Shown: positions 8,580 to 16,733, counted from the stretch's first letter. The stretch: 64,000 nucleotides of DNA from Mycobacterium paraterrae (GCF_022430545.2 NZ_CP092488.2:3844001-3908000), one strand, 5' to 3'. A program made the numbers and translations. The notes: generated by a model not told the origin, from the letters alone.

Positions 8580-9961
8580 AACCCCTTGTGATCATTGGTG
8601 ACTCGATGCTCGACGTGGACGTCGACGGTACCGCCAATCGGCTGTCGCCCGAAGCGCCCGTACCGGTGGTGGAACCCGACCGGATCTGGCACCGACCCGG
8701 TGGCGCCGGTCTGGCCGCGGTGCTGGCTGCGCGCGGCTACCCCGACGTGGTGCTGATCACCGCCGTCGGTGACGATCCAGCCGGTCACGCACTGACCCGA
8801 CTCCTAGCCGATGATCACCCCGGCATCCGGGTGATCGGCGTCCCGCTGCGCGGTGCCACGGTGAGCAAGATCAGGGTCCGCGCAGGCGGCCACTCGGTAG
8901 TGCGTGTCGACCATGGCGACGGCTACGCGGCCGACGGAGCTCTACCGGACGACGTCGCGGCCGTCCTGCACGACGCAGCTGCGGTTTGTGTAGCCGACTA
9001 TGGCCACGGGTTGGCAGCCCACGGCCCGCTGCGCGCAATCCTCGGGGCCGTCCAGGCGCCGGTGGTGTGGGATCCACATCCCCGCGGCTCGCGACCGACG
9101 CCCGGATGCCCCATCATCGCGCCGAATCACTCAGAGGCGAGGCAGCTTTCGGGGCCCCAGGTAAGCGGCGGCCAACTGGCGGCGACCCTGCGTGCGGAGT
9201 GGGAGGCGACCGCGGTGAGCGTCACGCTTGGTGCGCACGGCGCCATGTTCGCGGACAGGCAACGCTCCGCGCATCACATTCATCCGCCCGAAAGCACCGG
9301 GGCCGCCCACCACGACACGTGCGGTGCCGGCGATCGGTTCTCCGTCGCGGCCGCCACCGCGCTGATCGAGGGCGCCGACGAACTGGAAGCGGCCACCGAG
9401 GCAGTCGCCGCGGCTTCGCGGTTCGTCGCCGCCGGTGGGGCCACTGGGGTCTCGAGCGTGCTTTCGATCGACGGCGGGACAGGACTGACTGGTTCGGCCG
9501 GGGCCGTATCCGGAATGAAATCGGTTCAGGCGCTTGCCGAGCGGGTGCGACGAGGCGGTGGGAGCGTGGTTGCTACCGGCGGATGCTTCGACCTGTTGCA
9601 CACCGGACACGTCCGACTACTACGGCGGGCCCGCGATCTCGGTGACGCTCTGATCGTGCTGATCAACTCGGACGAATCTGTGCAGGCGATCAAGGGCCCC
9701 GGACGACCGGTGGTTACGGCCGAAGACCGGGCCAGGGTGCTGGCGGCCCTGGGATGTGTGGACGGCGTGGCGATCTTCTCCGAGACGTCGCCGACCGCGG
9801 CGCTGGAAAAGCTGCGGCCAGACATTTGGGTGAAGGGTGGCGACTATGACGGTCAAGACCTTCCGGAAGCCGACGTGGTGCGGCGGCACGGCGGTGAAGT
9901 GGTGCTACTGGCCACCGTCCCGGGCTACTCGTCGTCGAAATTGATTTCCGCAGTCCGTTGA
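8576..9961 (+). CDS. hldE: Bifunctional heptose-7-phosphate kinase / heptose-1-phosphate adenylyltransferase
   Basis: 461 residues from ATG 8576 (overlaps gmhA stop). Residues 1-~310 form a PfkB/ribokinase-like kinase: 'RLSPEAPVPVVEPD' near the start and the 'TCGAGD' anion-hole/catalytic-base motif with D253. Residues ~325-461 form a nucleotidyltransferase: 'GGCFDLLHTGHVRLL' with the HxGH motif at 342-345, then 'INSDESVQAIKGPGRPV' and 'DIWVKGGDY'. This is the full RfaE/HldE layout; it phosphorylates C1 of heptose-7-phosphate and, after the C7 phosphatase, adds AMP to make ADP-D-glycero-beta-D-manno-heptose. With gmhA and the HAD domain upstream, all steps to ADP-D,D-heptose are encoded here. 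No HldD-type epimerase is seen in the window. Confidence 0.92.
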   Translation: MKPLVIIGDSMLDVDVDGTANRLSPEAPVPVVEPDRIWHRPGGAGLAAVLAARGYPDVVLITAVGDDPAGHALTRLLADDHPGIRVIGVPLRGATVSKIRVRAGGHSVVRVDHGDGYAADGALPDDVAAVLHDAAAVCVADYGHGLAAHGPLRAILGAVQAPVVWDPHPRGSRPTPGCPIIAPNHSEARQLSGPQVSGGQLAATLRAEWEATAVSVTLGAHGAMFADRQRSAHHIHPPESTGAAHHDTCGAGDRFSVAAATALIEGADELEAATEAVAAASRFVAAGGATGVSSVLSIDGGTGLTGSAGAVSGMKSVQALAERVRRGGGSVVATGGCFDLLHTGHVRLLRRARDLGDALIVLINSDESVQAIKGPGRPVVTAEDRARVLAALGCVDGVAIFSETSPTAALEKLRPDIWVKGGDYDGQDLPEADVVRRHGGEVVLLATVPGYSSSKLISAVR

Positions 9962-9977
9962 TCAGGAAGGTGAACAA

Positions 9978-10664
9978 ATGACACTCGGCAATGTGCTGAT
10001 CGCCGGCGGCGCTTCGGGTTTGGGGGCGGCGACGGTGCGCGCGGTTCGGCGTCATGGGGGCACGCCATTGGTGCTCGACATCGTCAAGCCCTCCGATGAC
10101 GTGCCCTACGCGTGGGCGGATCTCGCCGACACTGCAACGGTCGAGGAGGCCGTTCGCGAGTTGGCCGACTCAGTGGGAGGCCGGGTGGACGGCGTCTTCA
10201 CCCCGGCCGGGGTCGACAGTTGCGGTCCGCTGGCGACCGTCGCAGCGAAAGACTGGGAGCGGGTGTTGCATGTCAACCTGCTCGGTACCGCCGCGGTCGT
10301 CCGGTCCGCCCTGCCGTTTCTGAAGACCACCCGAGGCCGGCTGGTGACCTGCGCGTCGACGCTGGGGATCAAGGCCGTCAGCGACGCCACCGCCTACTGC
10401 GCCTCCAAGTTCGGGGTGGTTGGTTTCACTCGGGCACTGGCCGCCGAACTGGCCGGCCAGGTCGGAGTCACCCTGCTGATCCCCGGCGGCATGGAGACAC
10501 CGTTCTTCGACGGTCGCGACGCGCAGTACAAGCCACCGCCGGACGCAAAGCTCAACAACCCCGAAAACGTCGCCGAGACTGTTGTTTTCGCGCTTAGCCA
10601 GCCGCCCGGCAGCGAGATACGCGAGATGGTGGTGTGCTCGTCGGAAGAATCCTCATGGCCGTGA
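9978..10664 (+). CDS. Short-chain dehydrogenase/reductase
   Basis: 228 residues; ATG 9978 with AGGAAGGT nine bases upstream. It is a classical SDR: N-terminal 'VLIAGGASGLGAATVRA' cofactor loop (TGxxxGxG variant with A in place of T), 'CASTLGIKAVSDATAYCASKFG' containing catalytic Ser, Tyr and Lys (YxxxK as Y-C-A-S-K), and a 'IPGGMETPFF' segment after the active site. Substrate cannot be predicted. Lying between hldE and a GT9 in the same run, it may modify a sugar intermediate, but classical SDRs of this length are not HldD epimerases, which are extended SDRs. The end overlaps the following GT9 start by about 10 bases. Confidence 0.8.
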   Translation: MTLGNVLIAGGASGLGAATVRAVRRHGGTPLVLDIVKPSDDVPYAWADLADTATVEEAVRELADSVGGRVDGVFTPAGVDSCGPLATVAAKDWERVLHVNLLGTAAVVRSALPFLKTTRGRLVTCASTLGIKAVSDATAYCASKFGVVGFTRALAAELAGQVGVTLLIPGGMETPFFDGRDAQYKPPPDAKLNNPENVAETVVFALSQPPGSEIREMVVCSSEESSWP

Positions 10665-11602
10665 CAACAGACCCGGCAACCGTGCTGGTCCTGCGTGCAC
10701 TCGGTCTCGGCGATCTGCTCACCGGGCTTCCGGCGCTGCGCGGTCTGCGCCGTTGCTATCCGTCGGCCCGCATCGTGTTGGCGACACCGAAATCACTGGA
10801 ACCGCTGGCGATGTTTGCCGGTGCCGTGGACCAGGTATTGCCGACGCGTGGGCTGGGCGACCTCACCTGGCCCTACGCACCGCCGGATCTCGCGGTCGAC
10901 TTGCATGGAAACGGACCGGAGAGCGTCGACGACCTGCTCGCGACACGACCGAAACGTCTGCTCGCGTACCAGAATTCACGCCATCCGTCTGTCACCGATC
11001 CGCCATGGCGCGAGGACGTGCATGAGGTCGACCGATGGTGCGCGCTGTTGGAATGGCACGGAATCAGCTGCGATCCGGGCGATCTACACATCGACCGGCC
11101 CAGCGGCTATCCGAAGCGCGCGGGCGTCGTCGTCATACATCCTGGGGCCGCGGCGCCCGCGCGACGCTGGCCGACCGAACGATTCGCCGCGGTCGCGTGC
11201 GCATTGGCCGATTCCGGGCATCGGGTGGTGGTGACCGGATCGCGCGAAGAACGGGTGCTCGCAGAAGCGGTAGTCACCCAGGCGCGGCTTCCCGAATCCG
11301 CTTTACTGGCAGGGGAATTAGACGTGATGGGAATGGTGGCGCTGATCAGTGACTGTCAGTTGCTGGTCTGCGGGGACACCGGCGTGGGGCACATTGCCAC
11401 CGCTACCGCCACGCCATCCGTACTGCTGTTCGGGCCGACGCCGCCGAACCGGTGGGGGCCGCGGGGCGACGGCCGGCACGTCACCGTGTGGGCGGGCCAG
11501 CGCGGTGACCCACACGCCGAACATCCGGACCCCGGATTGTTGCGCATTACGCCGCTGCAGGTGATCGAAGCTACTCAGCTGGTGCTACAGGAGTGCGCAT
11601 GA
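10655..11602 (+). CDS. GT9 glycosyltransferase (heptosyltransferase-like)
   Basis: 315 residues from ATG 10655, inside the SDR end; GGAAGA lies upstream at a suitable distance. The frame is open from 10634, but the added residues look like leader. Sequence features: 'VLVLRALGLGDLLTGLPALRGL' (the family's N-terminal glycine/aspartate loop, G-D-L), 'VVIHPGAAAPARRWP' (phosphate/ADP site), and 'VCGDTGVGHIATATATPSVLLFGPTPP', the D-T-G-x-x-H-x-A donor motif. These define GT-B family 9, whose usual donor is ADP-heptose. It overlaps the next gene (ATGA, 11599-11602). Because the other GT9 gene appears frameshifted, this may be the only intact heptosyltransferase candidate of the cluster. Confidence 0.87.
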   Translation: MAVTTDPATVLVLRALGLGDLLTGLPALRGLRRCYPSARIVLATPKSLEPLAMFAGAVDQVLPTRGLGDLTWPYAPPDLAVDLHGNGPESVDDLLATRPKRLLAYQNSRHPSVTDPPWREDVHEVDRWCALLEWHGISCDPGDLHIDRPSGYPKRAGVVVIHPGAAAPARRWPTERFAAVACALADSGHRVVVTGSREERVLAEAVVTQARLPESALLAGELDVMGMVALISDCQLLVCGDTGVGHIATATATPSVLLFGPTPPNRWGPRGDGRHVTVWAGQRGDPHAEHPDPGLLRITPLQVIEATQLVLQECA

Positions 11603-12891
11603 GTGTGAAGGTGGGAGTGGTCGGCGCGGGATACGTCGGATTGACAACGGCGGTTTGTCTGGCCGCCAAGGGCATTGACACGTTCTGTATGGACGTCGAT
11701 CCCGACCGGGTGGCTGCTCTACGCGCGGGACACCCGGGGATCGCAGAGCCGGAGCTCGCTGAATTGATGTGCGACGGTCTGGAACGTGGCACGTTGCGCT
11801 TCACGAGGCACTACCGCCGGCTCGGCGATCGCGACATCGTCTTCGTCTGCGTTCCGACACCGACGAATGACGACGGCACCACCGACCTCGGGCCGGTTGA
11901 GGATGTGGTTCGCTCTCTGGCGGGGGCGTTGCCGCCCAACACGGTCGTCGTCGTGAAATCCACTGTGCCCGTGGGCACCAGCCGTCGGCTCGAACAAATG
12001 CTGGCACCTCACAACATTCACGTCGTCGTCAGCCCGGAATTCTTGCGCGAGAGTCACGCCGTCGCCGACTGTTTACATCCCGATCGCGTCGTCATCGGTG
12101 CTTCCGCCGATGCCGAAGCCGCCGCCGATCGCGTCGCCAAGCTGTATCCCGGCCAGCAGATCCTGCGGATGAGCGTCGAAAGCGCGGAACTGGCCAAGTA
12201 CGCCAGCAACGCCTTCCTGGCGGTCAAATTGTCGTTCGTGAACTCACTGGCCGGGCTGTGCACCCACGTGGGCGCCGATATCGGCGACGTCACGCGCTGT
12301 ATGGGTAGCGACGAACGAATTGGGCCGGATTGCCTGATCCCCGGTCCTGGCTGGGGAGGCTCGTGCCTACCCAAAGACACCGCGGCATTGCTGCACACCT
12401 GTGCCGAACACGGGGTGGTGCTCGCGGAAGTGGAGTCGGCACGCCGGACCAACGCCGATCAGATCGAACGTGTCACCGGTGCCGTGCGTACGCAGCTCCA
12501 CCGCAGGCTCGACGGAGCGAAAATCGCCGCGCTGGGACTGACGTTTAAGGCGGGGACCAACGACGTTCGGGATTCGCCCGCGGTCGCTGTCTGCTCGGCG
12601 TTCAAGCAGGCCGGAGCGCAGGTCGTCGCCTACGACCCGCGGCTGGACAGCATCGACGCCGAGCGCCTGCCGGTCACCACGGCGCGCGACCCCTACGTCG
12701 CGGCCAAGGACGCGGACGCTGTCGTAGTGCTCACCGAGTGGCCGGAATTCGCCGAGTTGGACTGGGAAGCCGTCGAGCGACGCGTCGCACCCGGCGCGGT
12801 CGTGATCGACACCCGCAACGTCGTCGACCGCGCGGCGGTGACGGCTTCGCAACTAATCTGCCTCGGCAATGGGACCGTGGACGGCTACTGA
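11599..12891 (+). CDS. UDP-glucose 6-dehydrogenase (UDP-glucose/GDP-mannose dehydrogenase family)
   Basis: 430 residues from ATG 11599, with AGGAG six bases upstream. The Rossmann loop G-V-V-G-A-G-Y-V-G-L lies at residues 6-15, the central 'ESAELAKYASNAFLAVKLSFVN' helix is typical of the family, and the catalytic cysteine is C256 in 'GPGWGGSCLPKD'. The C-terminal 'GLTFKAGTNDVRDSPA' starts the third domain. UDP-glucose to UDP-glucuronate with two NAD+ is the most likely reaction; a GDP-mannose or UDP-ManNAc substrate cannot be excluded by eye. It closes the glycan cluster and would feed the UDP-xylose-synthase-like enzyme encoded at 2792-3763. Confidence 0.88.
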   Translation: MSVKVGVVGAGYVGLTTAVCLAAKGIDTFCMDVDPDRVAALRAGHPGIAEPELAELMCDGLERGTLRFTRHYRRLGDRDIVFVCVPTPTNDDGTTDLGPVEDVVRSLAGALPPNTVVVVKSTVPVGTSRRLEQMLAPHNIHVVVSPEFLRESHAVADCLHPDRVVIGASADAEAAADRVAKLYPGQQILRMSVESAELAKYASNAFLAVKLSFVNSLAGLCTHVGADIGDVTRCMGSDERIGPDCLIPGPGWGGSCLPKDTAALLHTCAEHGVVLAEVESARRTNADQIERVTGAVRTQLHRRLDGAKIAALGLTFKAGTNDVRDSPAVAVCSAFKQAGAQVVAYDPRLDSIDAERLPVTTARDPYVAAKDADAVVVLTEWPEFAELDWEAVERRVAPGAVVIDTRNVVDRAAVTASQLICLGNGTVDGY

Positions 12892-12944
12892 TCTCCGGTG
12901 CCGACTCTCGGGACGCGCGGCTGACCGATAGGGCAGGATAGACC

Positions 12945-12965
12945 CGGCTGTTTAGGGGACAGCCG
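12945..12965 (+). terminator. Short hairpin between the glycan cluster and pyrH
   Basis: CGGCTGT (12945-12951) and ACAGCCG (12959-12965) form a 7-bp stem with a TTAGGGG loop, 53 bases after the ugd-like stop. There is no T-tract, so it may be a weak or Rho-type terminator or part of the pyrH leader. The 117-bp gap otherwise shows only the AGGAG before pyrH. Confidence 0.3.
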
Positions 12966-13008
12966 TAGTGAAGGCAGTCCGACGGCGCCTTCCGGTGCGA
13001 GGAGTCAG

Positions 13009-13755
13009 ATGGCGGAGCAGGGCAACAACGGCGCCGAGTCGTCAAATCGATCCCGCTACACCCGGGTGCTGCTCAAGCTCGGTGGCGAGATGTTCGGCGG
13101 GGGATCGGTGGGCTTGGACCCGGATGTCGTCGCGCTGGTCGCCCGCCAGATCGCCGAAGTGGTCCGCACCGGTGTTCAGGTCGCGGTGGTCATCGGAGGT
13201 GGCAACTTCTTTCGCGGGGCGCAACTTCAACAGCGAGGCATGGAGCGTACCCGGTCGGATTACATGGGCATGCTTGGGACGGTCATGAACAGCCTTGCGC
13301 TGCAAGACTTTCTGGAAAAAGAAGGCATTGTCACCCGAGTCCAGACGGCGATCACCATGGGCCAGGTGGCCGAACCGTACCTTCCGTTGCGGGCCCGGCG
13401 TCACCTGGAAAAGGGGCGCGTAGTCATCTTTGGCGCCGGCATGGGCCTGCCGTACTTCTCGACGGACACGACCGCTGCGCAGCGGGCCCTGGAGATCGGC
13501 GCCGACGTGGTGTTGATGGCGAAGGCGGTCGACGGGGTATTCGCCGAGGACCCGCGGGTGAATCCGGCGGCCGAACTGTTCACCGTGATCACTCACCGGG
13601 AAGTCATCGATCGCGGTCTGCAGGTGGCCGACGCCACCGCGTTCAGTTTGTGCATGGACAATCGCATGCCGATTCTGGTTTTCAACCTGCTGACCGACGG
13701 CAATATCGCCCGGGCCGTCTCGGGTGAGAAAATCGGAACGTTGGTGACAACGTGA
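13009..13755 (+). CDS. pyrH: UMP kinase
   Basis: 248 residues; ATG 13009 preceded by GAGGAG five bases upstream. Amino-acid-kinase fold features are clear: 'RVLLKLGGEMFGG' at the N-terminus, 'VVIGGGNFFRG' phosphate loop, 'GTVMNSLALQDFLEKEG', and 'VIFGAGMGLPYFSTDTTAA', the bacterial UMP-kinase signature, ending 'GEKIGTLVTT'. It phosphorylates UMP to UDP with ATP as a hexamer in the cytosol. As in other mycobacteria it is followed by frr and cdsA on the same strand. Unusually, two 54-bp repeat units separate it from frr. Confidence 0.97.
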   Translation: MAEQGNNGAESSNRSRYTRVLLKLGGEMFGGGSVGLDPDVVALVARQIAEVVRTGVQVAVVIGGGNFFRGAQLQQRGMERTRSDYMGMLGTVMNSLALQDFLEKEGIVTRVQTAITMGQVAEPYLPLRARRHLEKGRVVIFGAGMGLPYFSTDTTAAQRALEIGADVVLMAKAVDGVFAEDPRVNPAAELFTVITHREVIDRGLQVADATAFSLCMDNRMPILVFNLLTDGNIARAVSGEKIGTLVTT

Positions 13756-13770
13756 AGGGCGGAGTGGCGC

Positions 13771-13878
13771 TAGATGACGCCGACGACGATGCAGAGCGCG
13801 CAGCGCGATGAGGAGGAGTGGCGGTAGATGACGCCGACGACGATGCAGAGCGCGCAGCGCGATGAGGAGGAGTGGCGC
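13771..13878 (+). repeat. Tandem 54-bp MIRU-like repeat between pyrH and frr
   Basis: Two copies, 13771-13824 and 13825-13878, differ only in the last base (G versus C); a partial third copy (GGAGTGGCGC, 13761-13770) precedes them. Each unit begins TAGATGACG and contains GATGAGGAGGAGTGGCG, i.e. a stop, a start, a 17-codon frame and a Shine-Dalgarno. The second copy supplies the AGGAGG (13865-13870) that serves frr. A diverged relative sits between rimP and nusA. The layout fits mycobacterial interspersed repetitive units described for intercistronic sites. Confidence 0.85.
13774..13827 (+). CDS. 17-residue mini-ORF in repeat copy 1
   Basis: ATG 13774 to TAG 13825-13827 encodes M-T-P-T-T-M-Q-S-A-Q-R-D-E-E-E-W-R. 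The ATG is preceded by GGAGTGGCGC, so it could be translated by ribosomes leaving pyrH. The stop is directly followed by the ATG of the second identical frame. Product function unknown; it may exist only to pass ribosomes along. Confidence 0.45.
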   Translation: MTPTTMQSAQRDEEEWR

Positions 13879-13881
13879 TAA
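13828..13881 (+). CDS. 17-residue mini-ORF in repeat copy 2, abutting frr
   Basis: ATG 13828 to TAA 13879-13881 encodes the same 17 residues as copy 1. AGGAGGAG lies before its start, and its stop is directly adjacent to the frr ATG at 13882. This stop-start abutment suggests translational coupling into frr. Whether the peptide itself matters is unknown. Confidence 0.45.
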   Translation: MTPTTMQSAQRDEEEWR

Positions 13882-14439
13882 ATGATTGACGAGACCCTCT
13901 TCGACGCCGAGGAGAAGATGGAAAAGGCCGTCGGGGTCAGCCGCGACGAGCTCTCGACGATTCGAACCGGCCGGGCCAACCCCAGCATGTTCAACCGCAT
14001 CGTCATCGACTACTACGGCGCTGCCACCCCGATCACCCAGCTGGCCAGCATCAACGTCCCGGAAGCGCGGCTGGTGGTGATCAAGCCCTACGAGGCCAGC
14101 CAGCTAGGCAACATCGAGGCGGCGATCCGCAACTCCGACCTCGGAGTCAATCCGACCAACGACGGCACGCTGATCCGTGTTGCGGTGCCGCAATTGACCG
14201 AGGAACGCCGCCGCGAACTGGTCAAGCAGGCCAAGGCCAAGGGCGAGGACGCCAAGGTCTCCGTCCGCAACATCCGCCGTAAGGCGATGGAGGAACTGGG
14301 ACGTATCCGTAAGGACGGCGAAGCAGGTGAGGACGAGGTGTCGCGCGCCGAGAAAGACCTCGACAAGACGACTCAGCAGTACGTGACACAGATCGACGAC
14401 CTGGTCAAGCATAAGGAAGGCGAACTGCTGGAGGTCTAA
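13882..14439 (+). CDS. frr: Ribosome recycling factor
   Basis: 185 residues, the usual length. Characteristic segments are present: 'DAEEKMEKAVGVSRDELSTIRTGRANPSMF' at the N-terminus (long helix with the R-T-G-R-A motif), 'YYGAATPITQLA', and the C-terminal helix 'VRNIRRKAMEELGRIRKDG'. With EF-G it splits post-termination ribosomes. Its Shine-Dalgarno (AGGAGG, 13865-13870) lies inside the second 54-bp repeat, so repeat copy number could alter its spacing or coupling to pyrH. The TAA overlaps the cdsA ATG by one base. Confidence 0.97.
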   Translation: MIDETLFDAEEKMEKAVGVSRDELSTIRTGRANPSMFNRIVIDYYGAATPITQLASINVPEARLVVIKPYEASQLGNIEAAIRNSDLGVNPTNDGTLIRVAVPQLTEERRRELVKQAKAKGEDAKVSVRNIRRKAMEELGRIRKDGEAGEDEVSRAEKDLDKTTQQYVTQIDDLVKHKEGELLEV

Positions 14440-15368
14440 TGGCCGATCAGCAGACGACGTCCGTGGCAGAGACCGATACCGGCGCAGACCTTCCCGCCGA
14501 CGACGCGGTGCAGGAGGCCAAGCCGAAGAAGTCGCGGGCCGGCCGCAATCTGCCGGCTGCGATCGCGGTAGGCGCCGCTATCGGTTTCAGCATCATCGCG
14601 ATCCTGATCAAGGACCGTTACCTGTGGGTTTTACTGCTTGCCGTCGCGATGCCCGTCGCCACCCACGAGGTGGTGCGTAGGCTGCGCGAGGCCGGTTATC
14701 TGATACCCGCAGTTCCGCTGCTACTTGGCGGCGAAGCCATGGTCTGGCTGGCCTGGTATCAGCATGCGTACGGTCTGCTGGCTGCCTTCGGTGCCACCGC
14801 CGTAATCTGCATGTTCTGGCGACTGGCGCTCGGCTCGACGACCGCACCGCAAGGTTCGACGGATTCGCCGTCGGGCAACTATCTGCGCGACGTCGCGGCG
14901 ACCGTCTTCCTCGCGGCCTGGGTGCCGCTGTTTGGGTCGTTCAGCGTCTTGCTGGCGTTTCCGGCGGACGGCTCCGGACGGGTGTTCTGCCTGATGATCG
15001 GCGTCGTCGCCTCCGATGTCGGCGGATACGCGGTCGGTGTGCTGTTCGGCAAGCACCCTATGGTCCCGACCATCAGCCCGAAGAAGTCATGGGAAGGGCT
15101 GGCAGGTTCGCTGTTGTTCGGGATTACCGCGGCCACGTTGACCGCGACCCAGTTGGCTCACCGGCCGGTGTGGGTCGGACTGCTGCTCGGTCTGACGATC
15201 GTGGCCACCGCCACGCTGGGTGACCTGGTCGAATCGCAGATCAAGCGCGACCTCGGTATCAAGGACATGGGCCGGATCCTGCCCGGCCACGGCGGCCTGA
15301 TGGATCGGCTGGACGGAGCGCTACCGTCGGCGGTCGCCACCTGGACCGTCCTGACATTGCTGCGCTGA
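14439..15368 (+). CDS. cdsA: Phosphatidate cytidylyltransferase
   Basis: 309 residues with a hydrophilic, charged N-terminal ~45 residues and then roughly seven to eight membrane segments. The family signature is at the C-terminus: 'LGDLVESQIKRDLGIKDMG' followed by 'LPGHGGLMDRLDGALPS', carrying the acidic metal-binding residues. Reaction: phosphatidic acid + CTP to CDP-diacylglycerol + PPi in the plasma membrane, feeding phosphatidylinositol, cardiolipin and PIM synthesis. It is translationally coupled to frr and lies eight bases before rlmN. Confidence 0.95.
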   Translation: MADQQTTSVAETDTGADLPADDAVQEAKPKKSRAGRNLPAAIAVGAAIGFSIIAILIKDRYLWVLLLAVAMPVATHEVVRRLREAGYLIPAVPLLLGGEAMVWLAWYQHAYGLLAAFGATAVICMFWRLALGSTTAPQGSTDSPSGNYLRDVAATVFLAAWVPLFGSFSVLLAFPADGSGRVFCLMIGVVASDVGGYAVGVLFGKHPMVPTISPKKSWEGLAGSLLFGITAATLTATQLAHRPVWVGLLLGLTIVATATLGDLVESQIKRDLGIKDMGRILPGHGGLMDRLDGALPSAVATWTVLTLLR

Positions 15369-15376
15369 GGTTTTCC

Positions 15377-16474
15377 GTGAAGCACGAGCTGATTTTCGAC
15401 GCGCCGCGCCGCGCGCTGCCACCGCGCCACCTGGCCGACCTCGACGATGCCGGTTGCGCCGCCGCCGTCACCGAGTTGGGTCTGCCGGCGTTTCGGGCCA
15501 AGCAGTTGGCAAACCAGTATTACGGCCGCCTCATCGCCGACCCGCAGCAGATGACCGACCTGCCGGCTGCGGTCCGTGGCCAGGTGGCGGAGGCGTTGTT
15601 CCCGACGCTGCTGACTTCTGCCCGGGAGGTCACCACCGACGCCGGAGAGACCCGCAAGACACTGTGGCGGGCGGTCGACGGCACCACCTTCGAGTCGGTG
15701 CTGATGCGGTATCCCAAGCGCAACACCGTCTGCATCTCCTCGCAGGCCGGCTGCGGCATGGCCTGCCCGTTCTGTGCGACCGGCCAAGGCGGTCTAACCC
15801 GCAACCTGTCGACCGCCGAGATCGTCGAGCAGGTGCGCTCCGCGGCCGCCACGTTGCGCGACGAGTGGAGCGACCGGCTCTCCAACATCGTGTTCATGGG
15901 AATGGGGGAGCCGCTGGCCAACTACACCAGGGTGCTGGCCGCGGTTCGTCGCATCACCGGTCCGCCACCGATCGGCTTCGGCATCTCGGCCCGGTCGGTC
16001 ACGGTGTCGACGGTCGGCCTGGCTCCGGCGATCCGCAGACTTGCCGACGAGCGGCTGGGGGTGACGCTGGCGCTGTCGCTGCACGCACCCGACGACGAGC
16101 TGCGCGACACTTTGGTGCCGGTCAACAACCGGTGGAAGGTCAGCGAGGCGTTGGATGCCGCTCGCTACTACGCCGACCAGACCGGCCGGCGGGTGTCGGT
16201 GGAGTACGCGCTGATCCGCGATGTCAACGACCAGCCGTGGCGCGCGGATCTCCTGGGCAAGCGACTGCATCGGGCATTGGGTCCGTTGGTGCATGTCAAT
16301 CTGATCCCGCTCAACCCGACTCCGGGCAGCGAATGGGATGCCAGCCCGAAACCCGTGGAGCGGGAGTTTGTTCGGCGAGTGCGGGCGGCCGGGGTGGCCT
16401 GCACGGTGCGCGATACCCGCGGGCGTGAGATTTCCGCCGCGTGCGGCCAGTTGGCCGCGGAACTGCCTACCTGA
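15377..16474 (+). CDS. rlmN: 23S rRNA/tRNA adenine-C2 methyltransferase (radical SAM)
   Basis: 365 residues; GTG start at 15377, eight bases after cdsA. The radical-SAM cluster motif CxxxCxxC is C126-G-M-A-C130-P-F-C133. 'NIVFMGMGEPLANY' and 'LHAPDDELRDTLVPVNNRW' are RlmN/Cfr-family segments, and the late 'GVACTVRDTRGREISAACGQL' holds the two catalytic cysteines. It methylates C2 of A2503 in 23S rRNA and A37 of tRNAs. The last eight bases overlap the end of the convergent small membrane-protein gene. Confidence 0.95.
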   Translation: MKHELIFDAPRRALPPRHLADLDDAGCAAAVTELGLPAFRAKQLANQYYGRLIADPQQMTDLPAAVRGQVAEALFPTLLTSAREVTTDAGETRKTLWRAVDGTTFESVLMRYPKRNTVCISSQAGCGMACPFCATGQGGLTRNLSTAEIVEQVRSAAATLRDEWSDRLSNIVFMGMGEPLANYTRVLAAVRRITGPPPIGFGISARSVTVSTVGLAPAIRRLADERLGVTLALSLHAPDDELRDTLVPVNNRWKVSEALDAARYYADQTGRRVSVEYALIRDVNDQPWRADLLGKRLHRALGPLVHVNLIPLNPTPGSEWDASPKPVEREFVRRVRAAGVACTVRDTRGREISAACGQLAAELPT

Positions 16475-16733
16475 GCCAGCCGCGCCGGCGGCCCCACCAG
16501 TCGCGTACCAGGAAGAACAGGCCCAGTAGCGCAAAGCCGATGACCCAGATGTCCTCGACGTGGCCGACGTGGTTCCCGCGCAGGAATGCGACCAGCAGGC
16601 CGATCAGTAAGATGCCATAGACGTGCCAACTGCGGTGGCTGATCTTGCTCCAGCCCCAGGCAGCGGACGGCACCTCGGCGACGTCGACGCCGTTGACGTA
16701 ACCGCCCGTGCGTTCCACCTCGGTACCGGCCAC
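16467..16733 (-). CDS. DUF2631 small membrane protein
   Basis: 88 residues from GTG at 16731-16733, with GAGGAG about seven bases upstream; the frame stays open to 17000 but that extension lies antisense to dxr and is not credible. The protein begins V-A-G-T-E-V-E-R and has a polar N-terminus, then two hydrophobic spans separated by 'RGNHVGHVEDIW' and a basic C-terminus 'RDWWGRRRGWLR'. This matches the DUF2631 proteins of actinobacteria (cf. Rv2876). Function unknown. It is divergent from dxr and convergent with rlmN. Confidence 0.82.
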   Translation of the reverse strand: MAGTEVERTGGYVNGVDVAEVPSAAWGWSKISHRSWHVYGILLIGLLVAFLRGNHVGHVEDIWVIGFALLGLFFLVRDWWGRRRGWLR

